NCBI GenBank assembly: GCA_965221105.1
Contig: OZ244871.1
Span: 496,001 to 560,000 of the forward strand
Reading direction: 5' to 3'
From: GM7GCV1 sp965221105
Lineage (GTDB): Bacteria > Pseudomonadota > Gammaproteobacteria > Pseudomonadales > GM7GCV1
Length of the DNA: 64,000 nt
Shown here: piece after piece, positions 33,154-40,869 of the stretch
Numbering within the stretch: the stretch's first letter is position 1
How the letters are laid out: each line of letters begins with the position of its first letter
Translations under genes and position numbers: made by a program
The notes under the pieces: model-generated
The model's database searches: none
Seen by the model: only the letters and a program-made list of their open reading frames with translations
What the model was told of the DNA's origin: nothing

Positions 33154-34477
33154 ATCCGACCAAAACAGCCGCTTTCAGTCTGAATTCAGTTCGGTGACCC
33201 AATGCCCCCATTGCCACACTGCATTCCACATTGGACGCGCCCATCTGGACGCTGCAGGCAGCATGGTCAGATGCGGAGGGTGCCTGCGCGTTTTCAACGC
33301 CAGGAAGCACTTTCTGGTCGAGCAGAAACATCTATTTGAGGATGCGGCCAGTTCACAGGGGCACGACACTACTGTGCCGGAAGAAGTTGATCCTCTCGAC
33401 CTGGACCTGTTCGGAGCCCTGATCCCGGACGATAACGAGCCCGTCATTTTGGGCGACTTTGATCACGAGAGCGGCCAGTCAATTCCCCGCTCGGCTATTC
33501 TCAGCGACCCGGTCGAGAAGTTTAAGCAGGAAGACTATGTGTCGGTCGATGCCGAAGTAGTTCTGCGTGCATGTCCCGAGGACAGGTTCGATGCACGCGC
33601 CGGTGCCGGCACAGGCGGGCGGCAGCACCCGGAACTGCACGCAGAACATTCACCAAGAGACGCATTGGACTTCCATCCGCCGAGTGAAAGCGCTTCGACC
33701 GAAGCGGATACACACAGTACTGCCGGAAAGGACACCGGTGTATCAGGGAAAGATTCATCTGAGCCATATGCTGGTGCAGCCAACACAGGCGAGGATGCAG
33801 AAGCGAGGGTTGGAGATGTTTCCGCGGACTCTTTTGAGGAGCCTCGGCACAGTGCTGAACAGGAATCTTTTGGTGCTGGCGACTGTCTTCCCGAGCACCC
33901 CCTGTACCCAGCGGAATTCATGGACGGTGCGCCATCAGCTCGCAGTGAGCGTGCAGAGACCCTGTCACCTGCTCATTCTTTTGAACACAGGCATCTGACT
34001 GGCACCCGAATCCGGTCAAAACTCTGGTGGACCGCACTGTTCCTGGTCAGCCTGGCCCTGCCCGTACAAAGCCTGTACGTGCAACCACAGACACTTCTCG
34101 CGCTTTCCTGGTTTCGTGAAGCGGGCACGGTGCTCTGTCCCTATCTCGGCTGTCCTGCACCTGTATTTGTTGAACCTGAATTCATCCGAATCAGCGGAGT
34201 GATGGAACCCCACACCGAATATCAGGACGGGCTGATCGCAACAATTGACCTACGTAATACTGCCGGATCTGAACAACCCTTTCCATCCATTGCCGTTGTG
34301 TTCCGCAACCATGCCGGACACATCACAGCTTCGAGAATATTTGAGCCAGAGGACTACCTGCGGGGCGATGCACGCGCATACACGCAGATGCCACGCAACA
34401 GGAATGTACAGATCCAATTGGAACTCATTGACCCGGGACAGCAATCCACGAGCTACGAATGGCGTGTCAGTCCCTGA
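33143..34477 (+). CDS. Zinc-ribbon / DUF3426 membrane protein
   Basis: A 444-aa protein with an N-terminal MJ0042-type zinc ribbon (CPHCHTAFHIGRAHL, then CGGCLRVF: two C-x-x-C pairs), a long acidic low-complexity middle of about 230 residues, one membrane span (LWWTALFLVSLALPVQSLYV) and a C-terminal DUF3426 domain (IRISGVMEPHTEYQDGL). This architecture is the usual neighbour of prmA and fis in gammaproteobacteria. Function unknown. Its start overlaps prmA. Confidence 0.85.
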   Translation: MAFESDQNSRFQSEFSSVTQCPHCHTAFHIGRAHLDAAGSMVRCGGCLRVFNARKHFLVEQKHLFEDAASSQGHDTTVPEEVDPLDLDLFGALIPDDNEPVILGDFDHESGQSIPRSAILSDPVEKFKQEDYVSVDAEVVLRACPEDRFDARAGAGTGGRQHPELHAEHSPRDALDFHPPSESASTEADTHSTAGKDTGVSGKDSSEPYAGAANTGEDAEARVGDVSADSFEEPRHSAEQESFGAGDCLPEHPLYPAEFMDGAPSARSERAETLSPAHSFEHRHLTGTRIRSKLWWTALFLVSLALPVQSLYVQPQTLLALSWFREAGTVLCPYLGCPAPVFVEPEFIRISGVMEPHTEYQDGLIATIDLRNTAGSEQPFPSIAVVFRNHAGHITASRIFEPEDYLRGDARAYTQMPRNRNVQIQLELIDPGQQSTSYEWRVSP

Positions 34478-34562
34478 CTTCGTCGAAGCACGATGCACTA
34501 ATTGCACAATTTTTGATCAACGTACTTTGCATGGATCAGTTCCATGGGTATGATACTCCGCC

Positions 34563-34763
34563 TTGTTCTGGAGCGACTTTTCGACTCAACATGAGTGCGC
34601 TTTGGCAGGTATGACGCAACAGATTATCAGCTGTCTCAACAGGGGTGTTTGCCAAGAACTCGGGTTAGCTGAAAAACAGAAGCCCGTGCTCAGTCACCTG
34701 AACCTGCTCTACAGATATCGCAGGGGACAGAGGAGGTTGATGCTGGCACCAAGCATCAATTGA
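34563..34763 (+). pseudogene. Possible C-terminal remnant of dusB
   Basis: The frame ends IISCLNRGVCQELGLAEKQK, PVLSHLNLLYRYRRG, which resembles the C-terminal helices of tRNA-dihydrouridine synthase B (hydrophobic helix, then HL..LY.YYG). dusB is the normal gene directly upstream of fis, and it is otherwise absent here, which supports the reading. The conserved R-K-H-x-x-W-Y end is not preserved, so the call is tentative. Confidence 0.35.
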
Positions 34764-34815
34764 TCCGGGAACGCCTCGCAGAAATCAAGCAACTTTCATG
34801 GGAAGAACACGCAAC

Positions 34816-35106
34816 ATGAGCGCAGCATCAACGAAAACCCGCACATCCAAAGGTAAGAAGACCCGGAATTTCAAAAAAGCTGCTTCCCTTGGCGATGCCG
34901 TCGCCATAGCCGTTGAAGATTATTTTCGTCATCTCGAAGAAGAGCACACCACCGATCTCTACCGACTCGTTCAGCGTGAGGTCGAAGTACCGCTTTTGCG
35001 GGCCGTGATGGAGCGGGCTCACAACAACCAGTCGCTCGCCTCACAGATACTTGGCCTCAATCGCGGCACTCTGAGAAAAAAACTCATGGAACATAATCTG
35101 ATTTAA
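34816..35106 (+). CDS. fis: DNA-binding protein Fis
   Basis: Fis is a nucleoid protein that bends DNA and controls rRNA and recombination sites. The C-terminal helix-turn-helix is intact (NNQSLASQILGLNRGTLRKK, LMEHNLI) and the dimerisation helices precede it (VAIAVEDYFRHLEEE). The N-terminus is basic (STKTRTSKGKKTRNFKKAAS) and longer than in E. coli. ATG at 34816 is chosen; 34798 is possible. purH follows after 15 nt. Confidence 0.93.
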   Translation: MSAASTKTRTSKGKKTRNFKKAASLGDAVAIAVEDYFRHLEEEHTTDLYRLVQREVEVPLLRAVMERAHNNQSLASQILGLNRGTLRKKLMEHNLI

Positions 35107-35121
35107 AATCTGTCCCGCTCA

Positions 35122-36690
35122 ATGCCCACACACCTGAAAACAATCAAGCGAGCACTGATTAGCGCATCCGACAAGACCGGCATTCTGGAGTTTGCCCGGG
35201 AACTTGGCCGCCGGGATGTAGAGATTCTCTCGACAGGAGGCACCTACCGCCTCCTAAAAGAAAACCAGATTCCTGTTACCGAGGTATCGAGCTACACCGG
35301 TTTTCCTGAGATGATGGATGGCCGCGTCAAAACTCTCCACCCCAAGATCTACGGCGGCATTCTGGGCCGCAGGGGAACCGACGACAGGGTTATGGCAGAG
35401 CACGGCATTCAAGGTATCGACCTCGTGGTGGTCAACCTCTACCCCTTTCAGGAAACCGTGGCCAATCCTGACTGTACCCTGGAGGACGCCATCGACAATA
35501 TTGATATCGGTGGGCCGACGATGGTGCGGGCTGCAGCCAAAAATCATGCCGATGTTGCCATAGTGGTAAACACTGCTGACTATCAGCCCCTGTTGGAGGA
35601 AATGCGCGAGTATCAGGGGCTGAGTCAGGAAACCCGGTTTGATCTGGCCATCAAGGCATTCGAGCACACTGCTGCATACGATGCGGCTATTGCCAATCAT
35701 TTTGGCACCATGGTCCCTGGGGGACGTGACCAATTTCCGCGCACCTGCAACATCCAGTTCATCAAGGTGGAGGACATGCGCTATGGCGAGAACCCACACC
35801 AGGAGAGCGCTTTTTACATTGATCGCCATGTGACCGGACACTGCATTGCAACAGCTCACCAGCTCCAGGGCAAAGCATTGTCCTTTAATAACATCGCTGA
35901 TGCAGACACTGCACTGGAGACTGTTCGCCAATTTGACGAGCCCGCCTGCGTCATCGTCAAACACGCCAATCCTTGTGGTGTATCGATCTCCTCAAGTCTC
36001 AAGGAGTCTTACGAACGTGCATTCACGACTGATCCTGAGTCTGCTTTCGGCGGCGTCCTCGCCTTCAACATCGAGCTGGACGCTCAGACGGCCAAGGCGA
36101 TTGTGAACACACAGTTTGCTGAGTTGATCATCGCCCCAAAAATTTCTGCGGAAGCGGTAGAGGTTGTCTCGGAGAAAAAGAATCTTCGTGTGCTGGAATG
36201 CGGAGAACTTGAGGAAATGGCACCTGACATGCAGTACAGACAGGTGACCGGCGGCATGCTGCTGCAGGACCGGGATATGGGAGCGGTGACACCCGCAGAC
36301 CTGAAAATCATGACTCAACGCACCCCTACCGAAAAGGAAATTGCCGATCTGCTGTTCACCTGGAAAGTCGCAAAAATGGTGAAATCCAACGCCATTGTCT
36401 ACGGCAAAAATGGCCAAACCATTGGTGTAGGCGCTGGCCAGATGAGCCGGATCAACTCGGCCCGCATCGCAGCTATCAAGGCTGAGCATGCGAAGCTTTC
36501 AATCCATGGTTCATGCATGGCCTCAGATGCCTTTTTCCCGTTCCGCGACGGTATTGACTATGCTGCTGAAGTTGGTGTCAGCTGTGTTATCCAGCCCGGG
36601 GGCTCAATGCGTGACGAGGAAACCATAGCCGCAGCCGACGAACACAACATGGCTATGGTGTTTACCGGAATGCGGCATTTCCGTCATTAG
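35122..36690 (+). CDS. purH: Bifunctional AICAR transformylase / IMP cyclohydrolase
   Basis: PurH carries out the last two steps of IMP synthesis. The 522-aa protein is full length. The N-terminal cyclohydrolase is seen in ALISASDKTGILEFARELGR, STGGTYRLL and GRVKTLHPKIYGGIL; the transformylase domain in VKHANPCGVSIS, then DPESAFGGVLAFN and the C-terminal SDAFFPFRDGIDYAAE. It is preceded by fis and followed by purD, the common purHD pair. Confidence 0.97.
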   Translation: MPTHLKTIKRALISASDKTGILEFARELGRRDVEILSTGGTYRLLKENQIPVTEVSSYTGFPEMMDGRVKTLHPKIYGGILGRRGTDDRVMAEHGIQGIDLVVVNLYPFQETVANPDCTLEDAIDNIDIGGPTMVRAAAKNHADVAIVVNTADYQPLLEEMREYQGLSQETRFDLAIKAFEHTAAYDAAIANHFGTMVPGGRDQFPRTCNIQFIKVEDMRYGENPHQESAFYIDRHVTGHCIATAHQLQGKALSFNNIADADTALETVRQFDEPACVIVKHANPCGVSISSSLKESYERAFTTDPESAFGGVLAFNIELDAQTAKAIVNTQFAELIIAPKISAEAVEVVSEKKNLRVLECGELEEMAPDMQYRQVTGGMLLQDRDMGAVTPADLKIMTQRTPTEKEIADLLFTWKVAKMVKSNAIVYGKNGQTIGVGAGQMSRINSARIAAIKAEHAKLSIHGSCMASDAFFPFRDGIDYAAEVGVSCVIQPGGSMRDEETIAAADEHNMAMVFTGMRHFRH

Positions 36691-36708
36691 AGCACTGAAG
36701 TAAAAACG

Positions 36709-37998
36709 ATGAACGTACTGGTAATAGGATCGGGCGGCCGGGAACATGCTCTCGCATGGAAAGCAGCTCAATCCAGCGGAGTTGAAACAGTCTATGTCGC
36801 TCCTGGAAACGCCGGCACCTCCGCTGAAACCAAGCTGAAAAACGTCGAACTGAACGTCGACGAGTTTGAAAAGCTGGCAGACTTTGCCGAGGCGAATTCT
36901 GTAGCCCTGACCATTGTGGGTCCAGAGGCACCACTCGTTGATGGCATTGTGGATTACTTTAGCGAACGCACACTGGCCTGCTTTGGACCCTCCAAAGGTG
37001 CTGCACAACTCGAGGGATCCAAAGCGTTCACCAAGGACTTTCTCGCCAGGCACAATATCCCGACAGCCGCGTACCGGAATTTTTCTGAAGTCGAGCCCGC
37101 CCTGGCCTATGTGCGAGAATGTGGTGCCCCCCTGGTCATCAAGGCAGATGGGCTCGCCGCTGGCAAGGGTGTCATCATTGCCGAAACACTGGAAGAAGCC
37201 AATAAAACCGTGCGCGATATGCTATCTGGAAGTGCCTTCGGCAACGCCGGGCACCGGGTGGTTATTGAGGAATTCCTTGATGGCGAGGAAGCCAGCTTTA
37301 TCGTGGTAACGGACGGTTCGTCAGCCATTCCCATGGCGAGCAGCCAGGATCACAAGAGGATTGGCGAGGGTGACACCGGCCCCAACACTGGAGGTATGGG
37401 CGCATATTCTCCCGCACCTGTTGTCACAGAAAACGTGCACCAGCGAGTCATGGAGGACATCATCATCCCAACGATTGAGGGCATGGCGTCCGAGGGAAAT
37501 CCATACGTCGGCTTCCTGTATGCTGGGCTCATGGTCACGGCAAAGGGTACGCCAAAAGTCATTGAATACAACTGCCGGTTTGGCGATCCGGAAACTCAAC
37601 CCATCATGATGAGGCTTCGATCCGGCCTTGTTGAACTCTGTCTGGCCACACTCAACGGGACGCTCAGCAGTCAGAACGCAGACTGGGATCCCCGCCCTGC
37701 CCTGGGTGTGGTGCTGGCCGCAGACGGTTATCCTGGCAGCTACCCCAGAGGTGATCTGATCAACGGTCTGGATGACCTGCCCGACACCGACGCAAAAGTT
37801 TTCCACGCGGGAACCCGACACACCGAACGGGGTGTTGTAACCAACGGGGGGCGGGTCCTCTGCGCGACGGCACTGGGTGGCTCAGTATCCGAAGCGCACA
37901 ATAACGCCTATGCCTTGGCCGACAAGATACACTGGCCCGGTGTCTACAGACGCAATGATATCGGTTTCAGGGCATTCGGCCGTGAGTCCAATCGGTAA
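36709..37998 (+). CDS. purD: Phosphoribosylamine-glycine ligase
   Basis: PurD joins glycine to phosphoribosylamine with ATP in purine synthesis. At 429 aa it is full length. N-terminal VLVIGSGGREHALAWK, ATP-grasp PLVIKADGLAAGKGVIIAET, VIEEFLDGEEASF and the metal-site VIEYNCRFGDPETQPIM are all intact. It starts 18 nt after purH. Confidence 0.97.
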   Translation: MNVLVIGSGGREHALAWKAAQSSGVETVYVAPGNAGTSAETKLKNVELNVDEFEKLADFAEANSVALTIVGPEAPLVDGIVDYFSERTLACFGPSKGAAQLEGSKAFTKDFLARHNIPTAAYRNFSEVEPALAYVRECGAPLVIKADGLAAGKGVIIAETLEEANKTVRDMLSGSAFGNAGHRVVIEEFLDGEEASFIVVTDGSSAIPMASSQDHKRIGEGDTGPNTGGMGAYSPAPVVTENVHQRVMEDIIIPTIEGMASEGNPYVGFLYAGLMVTAKGTPKVIEYNCRFGDPETQPIMMRLRSGLVELCLATLNGTLSSQNADWDPRPALGVVLAADGYPGSYPRGDLINGLDDLPDTDAKVFHAGTRHTERGVVTNGGRVLCATALGGSVSEAHNNAYALADKIHWPGVYRRNDIGFRAFGRESNR

Positions 37999-38031
37999 AC
38001 CCTGCAGGTGATTTGGGTTACTATAGGTGCC

Positions 38032-38679
38032 ATGGATGCCAGACGACTGGGACATTTGGACAGGTTGCTCGATTCGGCAGAAGCAGCATTGCGTACGCTT
38101 GCGGCAAAACCGAGAGCGAACCGCACCGCGCCTCTGCTCCATGAGCCGAATCTGCAGGATGAGCTGAGTGCCGAAGAAAAGAAAGTTTCGGCCAGTCTGA
38201 TGCGCGTGAACCACACTGGCGAAGTCTGTGCCCAGGCTCTCTATCAGGGACAGGCACTGACCGCCCGGTTGTCAGACGTCAGGAGTGAAATGGAGCAGGC
38301 AGCGGTAGAAGAGATTGATCACCTGGCCTGGTGTGCCGAGAGATTGGATCAGCTTGATGACCATCCCAGCTACCTGAACCCGCTGTTCTATGCACTGTCA
38401 TTCGGAATAGGCGCAACCGCTGGACTGATCGGTGACAGAGTCAGTCTGGGGTTTGTTGCTGCCACTGAAGAGCGGGTGTGCAGACATCTGCGCGACCACC
38501 AGAAACGCCTGCCGGAAAAGGATGCACGCAGTCGTGCCATCGTCGAACAAATGCTTGAGGACGAGGAACGTCACGGGCAGGCTGCCCTGGATGCCGCCGG
38601 CATCGAATTCCCGGAGCCGGCAAAGAGGTTTATGACGCTGGTGTCCAAGGTGATGACCGAAACCAGTTCGCGTTTCTAG
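38032..38679 (+). CDS. coq7: Coq7-type 2-polyprenyl-3-methyl-6-methoxybenzoquinol hydroxylase
   Basis: A di-iron monooxygenase of ubiquinone synthesis. The ligand helices are visible: LMRVNHTGEVCAQALYQGQA (E and H), EEIDHLAWCAERL (E-x-x-H), EERVCRHL and LEDEERHGQAAL (E-x-x-H). The start at 38032 (MDARRLGHLDRLLDSAE) fits the family length of about 215; the frame is open from 38008. Ubiquinone implies respiratory growth with oxygen. Confidence 0.94.
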   Translation: MDARRLGHLDRLLDSAEAALRTLAAKPRANRTAPLLHEPNLQDELSAEEKKVSASLMRVNHTGEVCAQALYQGQALTARLSDVRSEMEQAAVEEIDHLAWCAERLDQLDDHPSYLNPLFYALSFGIGATAGLIGDRVSLGFVAATEERVCRHLRDHQKRLPEKDARSRAIVEQMLEDEERHGQAALDAAGIEFPEPAKRFMTLVSKVMTETSSRF

Positions 38680-38698
38680 CCCAAGGTACGCTCAACAA

Positions 38699-39118
38699 CT
38701 ATGCGGCTTCAATCTCATAGCTGTGACTGATTTCCACGCCCGCTGCCTCGAGCATAATCGAAGCTGAACAGTATTTCTCCGCGGACAACCTGACAGCCCG
38801 CTTCACCTGCGATTCCTTTATTTCAGTGCCCTTTATCCGGAAGTGCAAATGGATACAGGTAAACACCGCAGGAACGGCATCTGCCCGTTCAGCGGAGACA
38901 TCGCAGACGCAGTCTCGTACATCCTGACGACCCTTACGCAACATTGACATCACGTCAAAGGACGAACACCCGGCGACACCCAACAGCAGGAGTTCCATGG
39001 GTCGGACTCCCAGGTTTTCGCCACCTTGATCAGGTGGCCCGTCAATCATGAATTCGTGGCCGGTGCCGCTTGCGGCTTTAAATGCGGCACCTCCCTGCCA
39101 GGTTACAGTTCCGTTCAC
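38699..39118 (-). CDS. OsmC/YhfA-family peroxiredoxin-like protein
   Basis: A 139-aa OsmC-fold protein of the YhfA group. Landmarks are HEFMIDGPPDQGGENLGVRP, then MELLLLGVAGCSSFDVMSML with the first cysteine, and VKRAVRLSAEKYCSASIML with the second. GTG at 39118 gives the usual family N-terminus (NGTVTWQGG); the open frame runs 20 codons further. It faces coq7, with a 19-bp gap between the stops. Confidence 0.88.
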   Translation of the reverse strand: MNGTVTWQGGAAFKAASGTGHEFMIDGPPDQGGENLGVRPMELLLLGVAGCSSFDVMSMLRKGRQDVRDCVCDVSAERADAVPAVFTCIHLHFRIKGTEIKESQVKRAVRLSAEKYCSASIMLEAAGVEISHSYEIEAA

Positions 39119-39243
39119 AATTTCAATCCCGAAAAAAATGGGATACAGAGAGTAGCAGAAAGCCGGAGATTCGGGCACTCTCTCCTCTCAAGCCTCACAT
39201 CCCATTGGGTTCGTTCCCACACATTGCCGTGCCCTGCGGCATG

Positions 39244-39254
39244 TGTGCTAGAAT
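39244..39254 (+). promoter_or_regulatory. Extended -10 element, leaderless promoter of copy C
   Basis: TGTGCTAGAAT ends 6 nt before the ATG at 39261, exactly as in the genes at 2095, 2925 and 3264, 36 kb away. Here the hexamer TAGAAT is a strong -10. Confidence 0.55.
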
Positions 39255-39260
39255 GCACCC

Positions 39261-39512
39261 ATGTCTCCAGAGACTCGAATAGCAGTTCTTGAGGAACGTA
39301 TGAAGACCGTGCAGGCAGAAGCCAAGGCAATGCAGGCTGAATATAAGACCGACATAGCGCGTCTCGCCGAAGAGTCCGCGAAACGGGACGCGAAATGGGA
39401 TGTTGAGGCAGCCAAGCGTGATGCCGAGACAGCCAAGCGGGAAACCCGCTTGCTGCTTGCGATTGCAGCCATGCTCGCGGTCGGGTTCACGGCACTGGGC
39501 TTTTTCACCTGA
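39261..39512 (+). CDS. Coiled-coil plus transmembrane mini-protein, copy C (83 aa)
   Basis: The coil (ETRIAVLEERMKTVQAEAKA, then QAEYKTDIARLAEESAKRD) and the span RLLLAIAAMLAVGFTALGF closely match copy B; additional KRDAKWDVEAAKRDAETAKR repeats lengthen the coil. It is a solitary gene next to osmC, outside the island at the left end. Similarity with copy B continues about 25 nt past the stop codon, so the segment moved as a unit. Leaderless start as in the other copies. Confidence 0.75.
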   Translation: MSPETRIAVLEERMKTVQAEAKAMQAEYKTDIARLAEESAKRDAKWDVEAAKRDAETAKRETRLLLAIAAMLAVGFTALGFFT

Positions 39513-39743
39513 TCACACTTTGAGGTCGTTTAGGCATCGCTGCCAACTCGCATGGACGAAGGCAACATGCTCAGAAGCCATCATCAATCGTAAGATTGAG
39601 CGCGATAAAAAGAGAGGCAATGATGAGGTGGATTCAGGAAACACCGAAACGCGCTGTAACATCTTGTGTGACATCCAGCCACGCAAATTATGCGGGAAAA
39701 ATATAACTAAAACGTGCACTTATGACGAAATGTTTTAATCCCC

Positions 39744-39971
39744 CTACCGTAACCAGAGGTTACGCGCACGGGCACCAGACATGGGGCTTCGCTGTGCCCG
39801 GATAGACCAGGAGGTGGGCAGGGCGCATACTGGATGGCAGCGACTGTCCACAGGATGACGTAGAACCAGAAGTGTTTGCCAAGATGAAGGACCGCGCACC
39901 ACTCACCGGTGCGGGCAGCCCCTTCTTCTCCGGGCGCGAAGTGGAAATCAATCAATTCCGCGAGAGCGCGG
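39744..39971. repeat. 228-bp repeat, copy 1
   Basis: Matches 47688-47915 base for base in length with only scattered changes (about 93 percent by eye). It ends inside the coding start of an AAA ATPase (MKDRAPLTGAGSPFFSGREV). In this copy the ATPase is cut at the repeat edge and joined to a transposase fragment. Confidence 0.8.
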
Positions 39972-40210
39972 AGCGTGCCCAGGACGGCGGCGACGTGCCC
40001 GTGGGGCAGGGAGCGGACAATGTTGAAGGCCTCATCCCGCCCTATCATGGGTTCATCCTTGAGCACCCGACGCAGGGCATCGATCTTGGCCTTGGGCCAC
40101 TTGGAGAGATTGGCCAGGGTGCGTTTCTTGACCTGTCCGTCCTCGCGCCAGCCTTCACGCAGGAGGATGGCAGGTGGGGAGGAGCGGTTGGGGACTGTGT
40201 CCATGTACAT
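39972..40210 (-). pseudogene. N-terminal fragment of an IS1634/IS4-type transposase
   Basis: From ATG at 40210 the frame reads MYMDTVPNRSSPPAILLREG, then KKRTLANLSKWPKAKIDALR and NIVRSLPHGHVAAVLGTLR, the conserved N-terminus of a transposase family of the IS4/IS1634 type. Similarity ends where the 228-bp repeat begins, and the DDE domain is missing. Confidence 0.7.
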
Positions 40211-40659
40211 GGGAATGGCAACGCATGCAATAAAAGCAACACAAATATTATCAATTACATGGGAACAATAATCAGTCTCACATACACAGAATCCCCATGC
40301 GAATCAACCACTTGACGCGACATTGAGCGAAAATTTTGGGGGAAGTTCATATATGACCCGCCCCGGTGTGCACGAGCACTTTTCGATCTGGAAGAGACGG
40401 GCTGCTACCATATATCCGACCTGTCAATGGGGCTCTCTGCGCCCCTCGCCCTGATGGAGAGTCGCATCGGTGTGTCCTGATCAGACTATCGACCTCGACA
40501 GTGAACACCCTCAGGTGTCCCCATCGGGTCTGTGAACTGCTCAGGTTCTCACTCCGGCGGTGTGCCTTGTCTGCCATCACGATTCAGTACTCTCACGCAC
40601 CCCTGGTGGGTTCAATTCATCTGTGTTGTCTGAGTGTCACCCCCTTCATACGGGGTGTC
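40211..40659. other. Stretch with no assignable gene
   Basis: The left part should hold the end of the insertion sequence. The rest shows no gene, promoter or repeat that I can support. Confidence 0.3.
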
Positions 40660-40797
40660 CTAAAGCCCAAGGTCCTCGCGGATGGAGGGCGCGAGGATCG
40701 CCAGTATCTGTCGATCAACAAAATTGACGACACAGACAACCATTAGCATGCCGAGCACATACCGGGTGTAGCCGAGGGAATATGGCGGTGCTTTCAT
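40660..40797 (-). pseudogene. N-terminal stub of the duplicated MFS transporter
   Basis: ATG at 40797 begins MKAPPYSLGYTRYVLGMLMV and continues through DRQILAILAPSIREDLGL to an early TAG. It matches the first span of the intact transporter at 43826-45118 and stops after 45 codons. It lies directly downstream of the receptor in the same order as the intact pair, so it is the second half of a tandem duplication. Confidence 0.85.
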
Positions 40798-40869
40798 GCT
40801 TTCAGGATTTTTGCCCTCGGACTGTCCAAAAATTGGGGAGCACCTCACATCATGAGGATCCAACAACAA

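Noticed and set aside
40211..40659. Open frame 40366-40746 on the plus strand
   Set aside because: Overlaps the MFS stub antisense at its end and has no family or ribosome binding site.
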